Positions 1 through 8,547 of a DNA stretch of 64,000 bases are shown piece after piece (within the stretch, counting starts at the first letter, position 1; each line of letters begins with the position of its first letter). The stretch spans positions 186,001 through 250,000 of the forward strand of contig NZ_JOIZ01000013.1 of the NCBI RefSeq assembly GCF_000721605.1. Reading direction: 5' to 3'. The notes below the pieces were generated by a model. The model searched no databases. It saw only the letters and a program-made list of their open reading frames with translations, and was not told the origin of the DNA. This stretch comes from Streptomyces sp. NRRL S-37 (GTDB lineage Bacteria > Actinomycetota > Actinomycetes > Streptomycetales > Streptomycetaceae). The translations under genes and the position numbers were made by a program.

Positions 1-1
1 G

Positions 2-742
2 CCCGCCGCGCTCGCCTTCGAGGACGTCCGTTTCCGGTACGCCGACGACCTGCCGTATGTCCACCACGGGGTGACGTTCGCCGTGCCCGCGCAGGGCATG
101 ACGGCGTTCGTCGGTCCGTCCGGCGCGGGCAAGACCACCGTCTTCTCCCTCATCGAGCGGTTCTACGACCCCGACTCCGGGGTGATCACGCTCGACGGCC
201 GTGATCTGGCCGACTGGGAGCTGCCGCGGCTGCGGGCCGCGATCGGGTACGTCGAGCAGGACGCGCCGGTGCTGTCGGGTTCCCTGCGGGACAACCTGCT
301 GCTGGGCAATCCCGAGGCGGACGACGGCACCCTGACGCGGGTGCTGAAGACGACCCGGCTCGACGGTCTGGTGTCCCGGCTGCCGGAGGGGCTCGACACC
401 CTCGTCGGGCACCGCGGCACCAAGCTGTCCGGCGGGGAGCGCCAGCGGGTCGCCATAGCCCGCGCCCTGCTGCGCCGCCCCCGGCTGCTGCTGCTCGACG
501 AGGCCACCTCGCAGCTCGACGCGGTGAACGAGGCGGCGCTGCGCGACACCGTCGCCGATGTGGCGCGCACGACGACGGTCCTGGTCGTCGCGCACCGGCT
601 GTCCACGGTGACGGCGGCCGACCGGATCGTGGTGATGGACGCGGGCCGGGTACGGGCCGTCGGCACGCACCGGGAGCTGGTGGCCGCCGATCCGCTGTAC
701 GCGGAGCTGGCGGCCACGCAGTTCCTGGCGACGGCCGGGTGA
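2..742 (+). CDS. ABC exporter, ATP-binding part (5' truncated by window edge)
   Basis: This is the nucleotide-binding domain of an ABC exporter; the open frame enters from the left edge, so the membrane domain presumably lies upstream. Visible motifs are Walker [10 protein letters not shown], the signature LSGGE, Walker [13 protein letters not shown] and the H-loop AHRLST. The A-loop region ([10 protein letters not shown]) lies before the first internal start codon at 71, showing that 71 is not the true start. The protein ends a few residues after the ABC fold, as in fused TMD-NBD half transporters. ATP hydrolysis at the inner membrane would power export of an unknown, probably hydrophobic, substrate. 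No substrate can be inferred. Confidence 0.9.
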   Translation, partial: PAALAFEDVRFRYADDLPYVHHGVTFAVPAQGMTAFVGPSGAGKTTVFSLIERFYDPDSGVITLDGRDLADWELPRLRAAIGYVEQDAPVLSGSLRDNLLLGNPEADDGTLTRVLKTTRLDGLVSRLPEGLDTLVGHRGTKLSGGERQRVAIARALLRRPRLLLLDEATSQLDAVNEAALRDTVADVARTTTVLVVAHRLSTVTAADRIVVMDAGRVRAVGTHRELVAADPLYAELAATQFLATAG

Positions 743-763
743 GCGGCGCCGGGCGGCGCGGGG

Positions 764-784
764 GCCGGGCTTGCCGTGCCCGGC
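764..784 (+). terminator. Weak hairpin after ABC transporter
   Basis: GCCGGGC and GCCCGGC pair across a 7-nt loop, 22 nt after the stop codon of the ABC gene. GC-rich hairpins without a U-tract are common terminators in streptomycetes. The stem is short, so read-through to the next gene is possible. Confidence 0.35.
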
Positions 785-865
785 GGGCCGGAGGACGCTC
801 GTAGGAGGGGCCGTCCCGGCCCGCCGGAGGCCCGGACCGCGGCCCCGTGGAGGAGGTGGGTCGTC

Positions 866-1231
866 ATGACGACCGCGTCACAACCCGTCTTCGGCACCGA
901 CACGCTCCGCCGGGGCGTCGAGGCGGACACGTCGGCGCCTCTGGTGTCGCTCTACGCCGACGACGCGGAACTGCGCATCGTGGACCGCAACACCCAGCCC
1001 AGCCACCCCAAGGTCCTGCACGGCCGGGACGAGATCGCCGCCATGCTCGACGACGTCTACAGCCGCGACATGACGCACTCCCTGGAGGCGTGCGTCGTCC
1101 AGGGTGATCACGCCGCCTACTGCGAGAGCTGTCAGTACCCGGACGGGGTGCGGGTGCTGTCGGAGTCGATGCTCACGCTGCGGGACGGGAAGATCACCGG
1201 GCAGGTGATGATCCAGGCCTGGGACGAGTAG
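866..1231 (+). CDS. NTF2-like (SnoaL-type) small protein
   Basis: A 121-residue protein with the alpha+beta cone pattern of NTF2-like/SnoaL folds: an N-terminal helix, the strand LYADDAELRIVDR, the helix GRDEIAAMLDDVY and C-terminal strands ending GKITGQVMIQAW. The ATG at 866 was chosen because AGGAGG sits 10 nt upstream; a longer frame from 776 has no such site and low-complexity sequence. Family members are cyclases, isomerases or small-ligand binding proteins. No catalytic residue can be assigned, so the function is unknown. It is separated from the ABC gene by a weak hairpin. Confidence 0.75.
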   Translation: MTTASQPVFGTDTLRRGVEADTSAPLVSLYADDAELRIVDRNTQPSHPKVLHGRDEIAAMLDDVYSRDMTHSLEACVVQGDHAAYCESCQYPDGVRVLSESMLTLRDGKITGQVMIQAWDE

Positions 1232-1831
1232 GAACGCCGGTACGGAGGTGATCGGCGCAGCCAGGCGCTGTACCGCATGACGTCGCCCGCCCGCACACCG
1301 TACTCGGGCCGGTCGGTGGTGAACGTCTGCTTCAGGCCGGGGACGGAGCCCGTGGGCGGGTCCGGGAACAGCATGCGGCGGACGCCGGGGCGGCCGTCGT
1401 ACGCGCAGGACCGGCCTGTCCGGTACCCCTCCCGCCGGCAGCGTCCGCCGACGGCCGGGCGAGCGCGGCAAACTCGCGGGCGCCAGGCGGCCAGCGGCCG
1501 GTAACCGCGCGGTGACGTCGAGGAGTCCGGGGCCGTCCGGATCCCGCCGCGCGCCACCTCGGTGAGGTGGGCGCGCGGCCGGCCGGTGCCGTGCGGCCTC
1601 CGGGCCGCGGCGGGACGCGCCGTCCGGCGCTCCGGTCGTCCGGTGATCGGCCGAGCCGGTGTTCCACGCGGTGACCGAGGGGGCCGTCGCCGAAGCGAGG
1701 TCCTCCCCCACCGGACACCGGCGGCACCTAATTTTGTCGTGTACGCGCCCTTGTCGCGGACGGCTCCCTTCCTTACTTTTCAGTAAGTTGCTTTTCAGGG
1801 CACGTGATCCCGGATTGTGGGGGGAGCCGTC
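1232..1831. other. 600-bp intergenic stretch
   Basis: No gene is supported here. The minus strand between about 1262 and 1390 reads like protein (FPDPPTGSVPGLKQTFTTD, then PEYGVRAGDVMRYSAWL) but has no clear start, stop or recognised family; it may be the decayed end of a gene. A strong hairpin lies at 1547-1578. The 3' part (about 1730-1800) is relatively AT-rich and probably carries the promoter of the downstream beta-propeller gene. Confidence 0.5.
1547..1578. terminator. Strong GC-rich hairpin in intergene
   Basis: The arms CCGCGCGCCACCTC (1547-1560) and GAGGTGGGCGCGCGG (1564-1578) pair over 14 bp with one bulged G and a 3-nt loop. It is about 315 nt after the NTF2-like gene and 250 nt before the next one. 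It could be a terminator or an operator; no U-tract follows. Confidence 0.45.
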
Positions 1832-3079
1832 ATGCCGGTCCGCAGAACCAGGCACCTGTGCGCCATCGCCGCCGCGCTCGTCCTCACCGTCACGGCGCCC
1901 ACCGCCGCGGCCGCCGACACCTCCCCCACCCTGCGGGAGGTGCTGTTCGTCGGCAACAACTGGGACGGCACCGCCGATGTCATCGAGTCCACCGGTGACT
2001 TCGCACGGATCGGCCGGATCGACGTCGTCCCGGACAAGGCCGAGCGGATGGCCGAGATCAACGCCGACCCGATCCGCTGGATCTACTTCATGGCGATCCG
2101 CAGCGGCGTCGGCGAGGGCCACGACCAGTTGGTCGACGACATGTACTCCACCCCGGACGGCACCTCGGTGGTGGTCTCCCGGCCGAGCTTCGCCGACGTG
2201 GTCTCCCTCGACCTCGCCACCGGGCGGATCAACTGGCGCTTCCCGGTCTCGGGTTACCGCTCCGACCACATGGCGGTCTCCCCCGACGGCAAGCGCGTCG
2301 CCGTCTCGGCCTCGACCTCCAACACGGTGCACGTCCTGGACATCGCGACCGGTGACGAACTCGGCTCGTTCAAGACCGGCGACAAGCCGCACGAGAACGT
2401 CTTCAGCGAGGACGGCAAGCGCATCTGGAACATGTCCATCGGCGAGGTGAACACCGCGCTCGACGCGACCTGGCTGGACTGGACGAAGGGCGACCGCCGC
2501 ATCACGGTCGTCGACGCGACCACCTTCAAGCAGGTGAAGGTGATCGACATGCGGGAACGGCTCGACGCCATCGGTCTGAAGGACCACTCGGACGCGGTGC
2601 GCCCGGCCGCGTTCTCCCCGGACGAGTCGAAGCTGTACTTCCAGGTGTCGTTCTTCAACGGCTTCTTCGAGTACGACGTCGCCACCGACCGCATCACCCG
2701 CACCAAGACCCTGCCGAAGAACCCGGCCACCAGCGATGACCGCACCACCTGGGTCAACGACTCGCGCCACCACGGCATCACCATGAAGCCCGACGGCACC
2801 AAGCTGTGCGTGGCGGGCACCATGGACGACTACGCGACCGTCGTCGACCGCGCGACCCTCCGGCAAGGTCCGCTCGTCACCGCGTCCAAGCCGTACTGGG
2901 CGACCGTCAGCGGTGACGGCAGGTCCTGCGTGGTCTCCGAGAGCGGCGCCGACCGGGTCACCGCCATCGACTTCTCGACCGGCGAGAAGACCGTGTCCGT
3001 ACCCGTCGGCGACCACCCGCAGCGGGTTCGCCTCGGCCATGTGGAGGCCGGCTGGTCCGGCGCGGACGGCGGACGGTAG
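1832..3079 (+). CDS. Secreted YVTN/YncE-type beta-propeller protein
   Basis: A 415-residue protein with an Arg-containing N-terminus, a hydrophobic stretch (AIAAALVLTVTAPTAAAA) and an AXA-like cleavage region, so it is predicted to be secreted. The rest carries repeated propeller blades of the YVTN/YncE kind, such as HMAVSPDGKRVAVS, NTVHVLDIATGDELG, FSPDESKLYF and HGITMKPDGTKLCVAG. The ATG at 1832 follows GGGGGGAG; the in-frame GTG at 1817 overlaps that site. The biochemical role is unknown; such propellers often bind ligands or partners outside the cell. It faces the downstream phosphoesterase gene across a shared terminator. Confidence 0.8.
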   Translation: MPVRRTRHLCAIAAALVLTVTAPTAAAADTSPTLREVLFVGNNWDGTADVIESTGDFARIGRIDVVPDKAERMAEINADPIRWIYFMAIRSGVGEGHDQLVDDMYSTPDGTSVVVSRPSFADVVSLDLATGRINWRFPVSGYRSDHMAVSPDGKRVAVSASTSNTVHVLDIATGDELGSFKTGDKPHENVFSEDGKRIWNMSIGEVNTALDATWLDWTKGDRRITVVDATTFKQVKVIDMRERLDAIGLKDHSDAVRPAAFSPDESKLYFQVSFFNGFFEYDVATDRITRTKTLPKNPATSDDRTTWVNDSRHHGITMKPDGTKLCVAGTMDDYATVVDRATLRQGPLVTASKPYWATVSGDGRSCVVSESGADRVTAIDFSTGEKTVSVPVGDHPQRVRLGHVEAGWSGADGGR

Positions 3080-3256
3080 GGCCCGTCCGCCCGTCCATCT
3101 GGGGCCGGGGCGGTCCGTCCGGCCCCTCCGGCCCCCCTGGCTCACCCGACTCACTTGTTCCTCACCGGTCACGACGGGACGACGACCTGTTAATCGGGAG
3201 GAAAAACCGGACATCGGGTGTGTGAGTCCCGCGGGAGGGGGTAGTCGCCCGGTACC

Positions 3257-3279
3257 ACCTCCGGTCGTGGGAAGGAGGT
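3257..3279 (+). promoter_or_regulatory. Possible SD-sequestering hairpin of a short leader-like frame
   Basis: ACCTCC (3257-3262) can pair with GGAGGT (3274-3279), a strong ribosome binding site 2 nt before GTG 3282. The short frame that follows runs into the terminator at 3307. There is no plus-strand gene downstream, so the role is unclear and may be accidental. Confidence 0.25.
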
Positions 3280-3306
3280 CCGTGAGAGCGCACCTACTCG
3301 CAATGC

Positions 3307-3339
3307 CCGGGCCGCTTCCACCGACACGAAGCGGCCCGG
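3307..3339. terminator. Bidirectional terminator
   Basis: A perfect 12-bp stem, CCGGGCCGCTTC with GAAGCGGCCCGG, and a 9-nt loop sit between two convergent genes and end 5 nt before the stop codon of the phosphoesterase. Confidence 0.8.
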
Positions 3340-3343
3340 CCCG

Positions 3344-3844
3344 TCAGCGCGGGGGCAGCCGGTGGAGTTCCACCTCCGTGAGCCGGCCTCCGGTGACCGT
3401 GGCGGTCATATAAGTGCAGTGGGGCTGTCGGCGGCGGTCCGTCGGCGACCCCGGGTTGAGCAGACGGAGTCCCGTGGGAGCGGTGGTGTCCCACGGGATG
3501 TGGCTGTGTCCGAACACCAGCACGTCAACCCCGGGGAAGCGCGCGGCGCACCGGTTCTCCCGCCCCCGCGCCGGACCCGTCTCGTGGACCACGCCGAAGC
3601 GCAGCCCGCCGAGTTCCGCGTACGCGATCTCCGGCAGCCGGGCCCGTAACTCGGGCCCGTCGTTGTTGCCGTACACGCCGATCAGCCGCCGGCTGCGGCT
3701 CTCCAGGAGATCGAGGGTGGCGGTGTCGACCCAGTCCCCCGCGTGGAACACGACGTCCACGCGGGGGAGTTCGTCCAGCAGCGGCACGGGCAGCCGCTTG
3801 GCGCGCTTCGGCAGATGGGTGTCGGAGGTCAGGAGCAGTCGCAC
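3344..3844 (-). CDS. YfcE-type metallophosphoesterase
   Basis: A 166-residue calcineurin-like phosphoesterase of the small YfcE/MJ0936 class. The metal-binding motifs are all present: SDTHLP near the N-terminus, HAGDWVD, GNNDGP, the conserved VVHETG (normally the GH motif region) and FGHSHIP near the C-terminus. The family hydrolyses phosphodiesters with Mn2+ or similar metals in the cytosol. The start is GTG at 3844, so the protein begins two residues before the conserved strand (VRLLLTSDTH). It shares a terminator with the upstream convergent propeller gene. The physiological substrate is not predictable. Confidence 0.88.
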   Translation of the reverse strand: MRLLLTSDTHLPKRAKRLPVPLLDELPRVDVVFHAGDWVDTATLDLLESRSRRLIGVYGNNDGPELRARLPEIAYAELGGLRFGVVHETGPARGRENRCAARFPGVDVLVFGHSHIPWDTTAPTGLRLLNPGSPTDRRRQPHCTYMTATVTGGRLTEVELHRLPPR

Positions 3845-4057
3845 GCACGGCAGAGTAGGCGGCGTCGTGCCCCCGGTGGGACGCCACGCCTCGAGTGACC
3901 CGGCGAGCACGCCGGTCGGCGGATGCGAAAGGGCCGTCACGGCGGCCTCCCGGCGGCGGGGCGGAGCCGGAAACGCGGCGGCCGTGGCACTACGATCGGG
4001 CAACGCGCGCCAAGCCCGCACGTTCGACGGCGAGAGACCCGAAGGGCCCAGATCCAG

Positions 4058-5995
4058 ATGCCGGTCAAGGTCAGCGTCATCGTTCCCGTGTACAACCCGG
4101 GGATCTACCTCGAGGACTGCGTCTCCTCGCTGCGTCGGCAGTCGCTGCCGCCCGACGAGTACGAGGCGATCTTCGTCGACGACGGCTCGACCGACGGGAC
4201 ACCGGCCCGGCTCGACCGGCTCGCCGCCGAGGACCCCCGGATGCGGGTGATCCACCAGGAGAACTCCGGCTGGTCGGGCAAGCCCCGCAATGTGGGGATC
4301 GACGCCGCACGGGGCGAGTTCGTGATGTTCGTCGACAACGACGACTACCTCGGCGACGAGGCACTGGAGCGGATGTACGCGTACGGCACGGCCCACGGCG
4401 CCGATGTCGTCGTGGGGAAGATGGCCGGCAGGAACCGCGGGGTGCCGGTGGAGCTGTTCCGCCGCAACCGTCCGCGGGCGACGGTCGAGGACGCCCCGCT
4501 GATCGACAGTCTCACCCCGCACAAGATGTTCCGCCGGGAGTTCCTCGACCGTACCGGGCTGCGGTTCCCGGAGGGGCGGCGGCGCCTGGAGGACCACGTC
4601 TTCGTCACCGAGGCGTATCTGCGCGCGGACAACGTGTCCGTGCTCAGCGACTACGTCTGCTACTACCACATCAGACGCGACGACGCCTCCAACGCCGGCT
4701 TCCAGCGCTTCGACCCCGCGGGGTACTTCGGCAATCTGCGGGAGGCGCTCGACGTCGTCGAGCGGTACACCGAGCCGGGCCCGGTACGGGACCGGCTGTT
4801 CCGCCGCTGGCTGCGGGTGGAGATGGTGGAACGGCTGCGGGGCCGGCGGCTGCTGGGGCTGCCGGACGACTACCGCAGGGAGCTGTTCGCGGAGATCCAC
4901 AAGGTCGTCGTCGAACGGTTCGGCCCGGGTGTCCCGGCCGGGTTGCAGCCGACGCAGCAGGTCGTCGCCGCGCTGGCCGAGGCCGACCGGTACGACGACG
5001 TGGTGGCCTTCGCCGCATGGGAGGCCGGGATCGCGCCGACGGCGACGCCCGTGGGCGTGGAGTGGCACGACGGCTCGCTGCACATCGGTTTCACCGCCGA
5101 GTACACCTCCGCCCGCGAGCCGATGACCTTCCCCGCGGACGCCGCCCGCACCCCGCCGGCCGGCCCCCCGGAGAACGTGGAGGAAGCAGTGGCGTGGGTC
5201 GGCGCCCGGACCGCGGCCCGGTTCGGACAGGCCACCGCGGACCTGCTGCTGCGTGAACGGTCCAGCTCCGCCCAGTACTTCCAGCCCGTGGAGGTCACCC
5301 GGGAGACGGTTCCCGTCGACGGCGGCGAGCGGGTGCGGCTGGTGCTGCGGGCGACCGCGACCGTCGACCCCGCGAAGCTGCCGGGCGACGGGGTCTGGGA
5401 CGCCGTCGTACGGGTGAGGCTCGGCGGCTGGACCAAGGAGTGCCGGCTCGGCCCCGCCCCGCGCGCCACGCGCCCCGAGCCGTGCGCGGCTGTGACCGGC
5501 CGGCGCGCGGTCCTGCCGTACTGGACCGAGCCGCACGGGCATCTCTCGCTGGACACGGGCGCCAAGGGCAGGCGGCTCGGCCTGGTCGGTGTGCGGCGGC
5601 CGGACGTCACCGTCTCCGGGACCCGGCTGAGCGCCCGGATCCCGCTGCACGCGGCCGGAGGCGTCCGGGTGGAGCTCAGGTTCACCGCTTCCGGCAGGAC
5701 GCTGCACGCGTCCGGCACGCTCACCGGTGAGGCGGACGGGCCGGGCTCCCTGCTGGAAGCCACGCTGCCCGTCCGGCTCCCCCGGGGAATCTGGCGGGTC
5801 GCCCTGACCCCGGACCCCGATGCCGCACAACCCGCCTGGAGCGAACTGCCGTTCGCGCTGCGCGCCACCGGCGACCGGACGTCGGCGGTGTCCGTACCGC
5901 GCTCCGGGACGGTGCGGAGACTGGCGCGCGGGGTGCGGCGCGTGCTCGGCACCGCCCGTACGAAGGCGGCTTCCGTGATCAGCGGACGGCGGTGA
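4058..5995 (+). CDS. GT2-family glycosyltransferase with long C-terminal region
   Basis: A 645-residue cytosolic glycosyltransferase. Residues 1-110 form the GT-A nucleotide-sugar fold: VSVIVPVYNPG, FVDDGSTDGT at 39-48 and the DxD-like FVDNDDYLG around 91-99. ENSGWSGKPRNVGID matches the family's donor-site loop. Residues about 380-645 form beta-rich domains (for example RVRLVLRATATVD), resembling the accessory modules of polyol-phosphate (wall teichoic acid) glycosyltransferases of the TarS/TarP kind. The ATG at 4058 gives the conserved MPVKVSVIVPVYN start; upstream extension is low-complexity. A role in cell-wall glycopolymer decoration is inferred. A methyltransferase and a decayed sugar-nucleotide gene follow. 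Confidence 0.85.
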   Translation: MPVKVSVIVPVYNPGIYLEDCVSSLRRQSLPPDEYEAIFVDDGSTDGTPARLDRLAAEDPRMRVIHQENSGWSGKPRNVGIDAARGEFVMFVDNDDYLGDEALERMYAYGTAHGADVVVGKMAGRNRGVPVELFRRNRPRATVEDAPLIDSLTPHKMFRREFLDRTGLRFPEGRRRLEDHVFVTEAYLRADNVSVLSDYVCYYHIRRDDASNAGFQRFDPAGYFGNLREALDVVERYTEPGPVRDRLFRRWLRVEMVERLRGRRLLGLPDDYRRELFAEIHKVVVERFGPGVPAGLQPTQQVVAALAEADRYDDVVAFAAWEAGIAPTATPVGVEWHDGSLHIGFTAEYTSAREPMTFPADAARTPPAGPPENVEEAVAWVGARTAARFGQATADLLLRERSSSAQYFQPVEVTRETVPVDGGERVRLVLRATATVDPAKLPGDGVWDAVVRVRLGGWTKECRLGPAPRATRPEPCAAVTGRRAVLPYWTEPHGHLSLDTGAKGRRLGLVGVRRPDVTVSGTRLSARIPLHAAGGVRVELRFTASGRTLHASGTLTGEADGPGSLLEATLPVRLPRGIWRVALTPDPDAAQPAWSELPFALRATGDRTSAVSVPRSGTVRRLARGVRRVLGTARTKAASVISGRR

Positions 5996-6001
5996 CGGAG
6001 C

Positions 6002-6024
6002 GCGGGCCCCGCCGCGGGGCCCGC
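6002..6024. terminator. Bidirectional terminator
   Basis: GCGGGCCCCG (6002-6011) pairs perfectly with CGGGGCCCGC (6015-6024) across 3 nt, between the convergent glycosyltransferase and methyltransferase genes. Confidence 0.75.
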
Positions 6025-6050
6025 CCCCGTGCCGCTGACGCGCCCCGGAG

Positions 6051-6863
6051 TCAGGACTTGGCGTAACGCTGCTTCAGAGCGCTGCGCTTGTTGGAGCCCT
6101 CGGCGTTCTTGCCCTTCTCGATGATCACCAGGTTGTGGTAGAAGTGCACGCCGACCACGTTGCGGTCCGTGTAGGTCGGCTCGTAGCTCTCGTCCACGAA
6201 CTCCTCATAGTTCAGCCCGTCCGTCAGACGCTTCAGCAACCCCATGCTGGTGTCCTTCGCGTCGAGGTCCTCGCTGCCCATCCATTCGGGCCAGTACGAC
6301 GACTGGGTGTCCTCGACGGCGTAGATGCCACCGTCCTTGAGCAGGGGGAAGAGCGTCTCGAACGTCGTGATCACGTGCGGGCTGCGGTGGCTGCCGTCGT
6401 CGATGATGACGTCGATCTCGCCGATCTTCTCGGCGATGGCGTTCAGGGAGTCGGGGTCGGACTGGTCACCGATGAAGGTCGTGATGCGGTCCTCGTCGAC
6501 AAAAGACTTGTCCTGGATGTCCATTCCGAAGATCTGCGCGTTGGGGAAGAACGCCTTCCACATACGCAGTGATGCCCCGCCCTGGCCGGCCCGGTTGTAT
6601 CCGCCGATCCCGATTTCCAGAAGGTTGAACTTCTTGTTCTTCAGGTGCTGGAGATGGCGCTGGTAGTGCCGCGTGTAACGGTGCGTCCCCCATTTGTCCG
6701 TCTTGAAGTGCACGGCCAGTTTGCTGAGGTCGTGGGAGATCGCGTCCAGCCCGGTCGGCTTGACCGGCGCGGCCGGCTTGCCCGTGATCTGCCGCTTCAA
6801 CTGGCGCAGGACCCGCACGTTCCTCTCGCCCAACGCGGACTTCACCATTGGCCTGATCGACAT
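6051..6863 (-). CDS. Class I SAM methyltransferase (MycE-like sugar O-methyltransferase)
   Basis: A 270-residue protein with a Rossmann SAM site LLEIGIGGYNRAGQGGASLR, the acidic strand end FGMDIQD, a DQSD motif and IDVIIDDGSHRSPHV. This arrangement is that of the metal-dependent MycE/TylE type of O-methyltransferase acting on sugars of macrolides or glycans. Lys-rich N- and C-termini and an unusually Asn/Lys-rich composition set it slightly apart from its neighbours. GAAAGG precedes the ATG. With the adjacent glycosyltransferase and the decayed thymidylyltransferase it suggests a former deoxysugar or glycan-modification locus. The actual substrate is unknown. Confidence 0.8.
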   Translation of the reverse strand: MSIRPMVKSALGERNVRVLRQLKRQITGKPAAPVKPTGLDAISHDLSKLAVHFKTDKWGTHRYTRHYQRHLQHLKNKKFNLLEIGIGGYNRAGQGGASLRMWKAFFPNAQIFGMDIQDKSFVDEDRITTFIGDQSDPDSLNAIAEKIGEIDVIIDDGSHRSPHVITTFETLFPLLKDGGIYAVEDTQSSYWPEWMGSEDLDAKDTSMGLLKRLTDGLNYEEFVDESYEPTYTDRNVVGVHFYHNLVIIEKGKNAEGSNKRSALKQRYAKS

Positions 6864-7336
6864 CGCGAGACGTTCCTTTCACTGGGACAGCTCTTTGCGG
6901 AGGGGGCGAGCGCTGCGGGCCGCGGGAGGGCCGCAGCGGTGGCGGGCCGTATGCGCCGGGCGTCGAGGGGGTCGACGGTGGGGCGGCGGGATGCGGAACC
7001 GATCATCGTCCGCACGAAGTCAGTGCCGTGGAGCCCGTGGAGCCAAGGGGGACGCACCACCGCGCCCGCACCGGGCGGTTCCCGCGGCACGGCCCGCCCG
7101 CCGGCGGTTCCGAAGCGGCCGCGGGCGGTGCGCGGGCCGGCGGGCCGGCTCTGGGTGCGGTGACGGGTGAGCGCGTCCGGCACGGTGCCCCTCGGCACGC
7201 CGGACGCGAGCGGTGTACGGGCGCGGCGGCCGGCCTCCAGCGGGGCGACGGCGCCGGTGGTGTCCTTCCGGTGGCCCTGGACGGCCGTGCGGCGCGCGCC
7301 GGCGCGGGGGCCGGCCGGAGGCCGGACGGCGGGGGC

Positions 7337-7609
7337 GGTCAGCGCCGCGCGGGCCGGTCGCGGAGGATTTCCCCGGGGAACGCGCGTGGCCCGCGGACAG
7401 GATTCCGATCCGCCGCCGACCGTGTCCTCGGTCTCCGCGGCCGTGTCACCGGCGACGGTCCCGGCATCGGTGGTGCCCGCGTCCGCCGGGCACTCCGGCT
7501 CGTGGAAGAGCACGGGCCCGTCGGCCACGGGCACTAATCGTCCGGTCGGGGTGGAGGTGATCGGCCCCGGCCGGATTCCGGCACCGCCGGACAGCACGAG
7601 AGCCTTCAT
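7337..7609 (-). pseudogene. Decayed glucose-1-phosphate thymidylyltransferase (RmlA/StrD-like) N-terminus
   Basis: The minus strand from 7609 reads MKALVLSGGAGIRPGPIT, then GRLVPVADGPVLFHEPE, DAGTTDAGTVAGDTAAETED and VPRGNPPRPARAALTA. This follows the first roughly 90 residues of RmlA-type enzymes (compare MKALVLSGGAGTRLRPIT and KQLVPVANKPVLFY). The nucleotide-binding GTRL motif is changed to GIRP and the catalytic-site Lys before the LVPVA motif is lost. Homology stops near 7337, far short of the normal length of about 290-355 residues. The frame stays open by chance in high-GC DNA. It is a truncated, inactive remnant. Confidence 0.8.
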
Positions 7610-7621
7610 CCGGCTCACCAT

Positions 7622-8027
7622 AGCCGCGTTCCGGCGGATGGAACATCACTTGCTTCACTCGTGTGTCATGAAATCCCGCGAAAGGGCCGATCGGCCACCT
7701 GGACGCGGGCTAATCATCGCCCCTGACGATATTTCCCTCCGCACTCGCGTTCGGGGTGGTGGAGGTGGTACCGCGGTCCACGGCGGGGAGGCAGGTCCGC
7801 AGCGGGTCCTTGCCGCGCAGCCGCCGGGCTCGCGCCCAGCCGGTCTCCGCCCGGCGGGGTCGGGGCTGGTCAGTGGTCTCCGAGGTCACGACTCATCATC
7901 TTCCTTCTGTCCGCTGCCCTCCGGGTCCCCGGCGCCGCGCCGGACAAACCCCCGTCCGCCGCACAGGCTTCCGCCTCCTCAACACTCCGGCGCGGACAGG
8001 GAGTTCCCGTCCGGGCCGGCGTCCTCG
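7622..8027. other. Intergenic stretch without a supported gene
   Basis: About 400 bp follow the decayed gene's start. A relatively AT-rich patch near 7640-7730 may be the relic of its promoter region. Open frames here are antisense shadows of low complexity. Nothing else is recognisable. Confidence 0.4.
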
Positions 8028-8447
8028 TCAGCGGTTGGGCCGGGCCGCGCTGATGTCGCCCAGGGCGGACTCCGGGTCGCGCTCCATGGCGGTGTCGCCC
8101 AGCGAGACGACGCCGACGGGGCGTCCGTCCTCGACGACCGGGACACGGCGCACGGCGTGTTCGCGCATCAGCCGCACCGCGTGGTCCAGGTCGTCGTCCG
8201 GTGCCACGGTCACCGGGTCGTCGCTGCACGCGCCGGCCACGGTGATGTCCTCGGGATCGCCGCCCCGGGAGACCGACCGCACCACCAGGTCGCGGTCGGT
8301 GACCAGTCCGCGCAGCCGGTCGCCGTCGGTCACCAGGACGGACCCGAGGTCGCGGTCGCGCATGATGCGGGCGACCTCCGCGACGGAGGTCTGCGGCCCG
8401 ACGGTCACCGGCGCACCGGTCATGATGTCGCGCACGTGCTGTGCCAT
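8028..8447 (-). CDS. CBS-domain pair protein
   Basis: A 139-residue protein made almost entirely of two CBS motifs: VRDIMTGAPVTVGPQTSVAE with LGSVLVTDGDRLRGLVTDRD, and SDDPVTVAPDDDLDHAVRLM with VRRVPVVEDGRPVGVVSLGD. CBS pairs bind adenosyl ligands and act as energy or stress sensors; stand-alone copies are abundant in streptomycetes and usually of unknown partner. The ATG at 8447 is preceded by AGGAGAGAGGA. A GGGTAC element at 8490-8485 on the same strand could be a SigB-type -10 with a roughly 30-nt leader. It lies downstream of the phosphatase gene on the same strand. Confidence 0.88.
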   Translation of the reverse strand: MAQHVRDIMTGAPVTVGPQTSVAEVARIMRDRDLGSVLVTDGDRLRGLVTDRDLVVRSVSRGGDPEDITVAGACSDDPVTVAPDDDLDHAVRLMREHAVRRVPVVEDGRPVGVVSLGDTAMERDPESALGDISAARPNR

Positions 8448-8547
8448 GACGTGTCCTCTCTCCTGTCCCTCGGTGACGTCCCGGGTACCCGGCGGGGCGG
8501 TACGGTCACCGGGCGCGGGCGTTCCCGGCCGGCGGACCCGGCGGCCG

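Noticed and set aside
878..3214. Long minus-strand open frame antisense to the NTF2-like and propeller genes
   Set aside because: Low-complexity Gly/Arg/Val-rich translation, opposite a gene with clear domains; typical high-GC shadow.
3282..3413. 43-residue plus-strand frame with a GGAGG site
   Set aside because: It runs through a terminator and into the antisense of the phosphoesterase; kept only as a regulatory curiosity.
3923..4057. N-terminal extension of the glycosyltransferase
   Set aside because: The 45 extra residues are Arg/Gly low-complexity and the conserved fold begins at ATG 4058.
7870..8229. Minus-strand frame partly over the CBS gene
   Set aside because: Different frame from the CBS gene, Arg-rich, no family.
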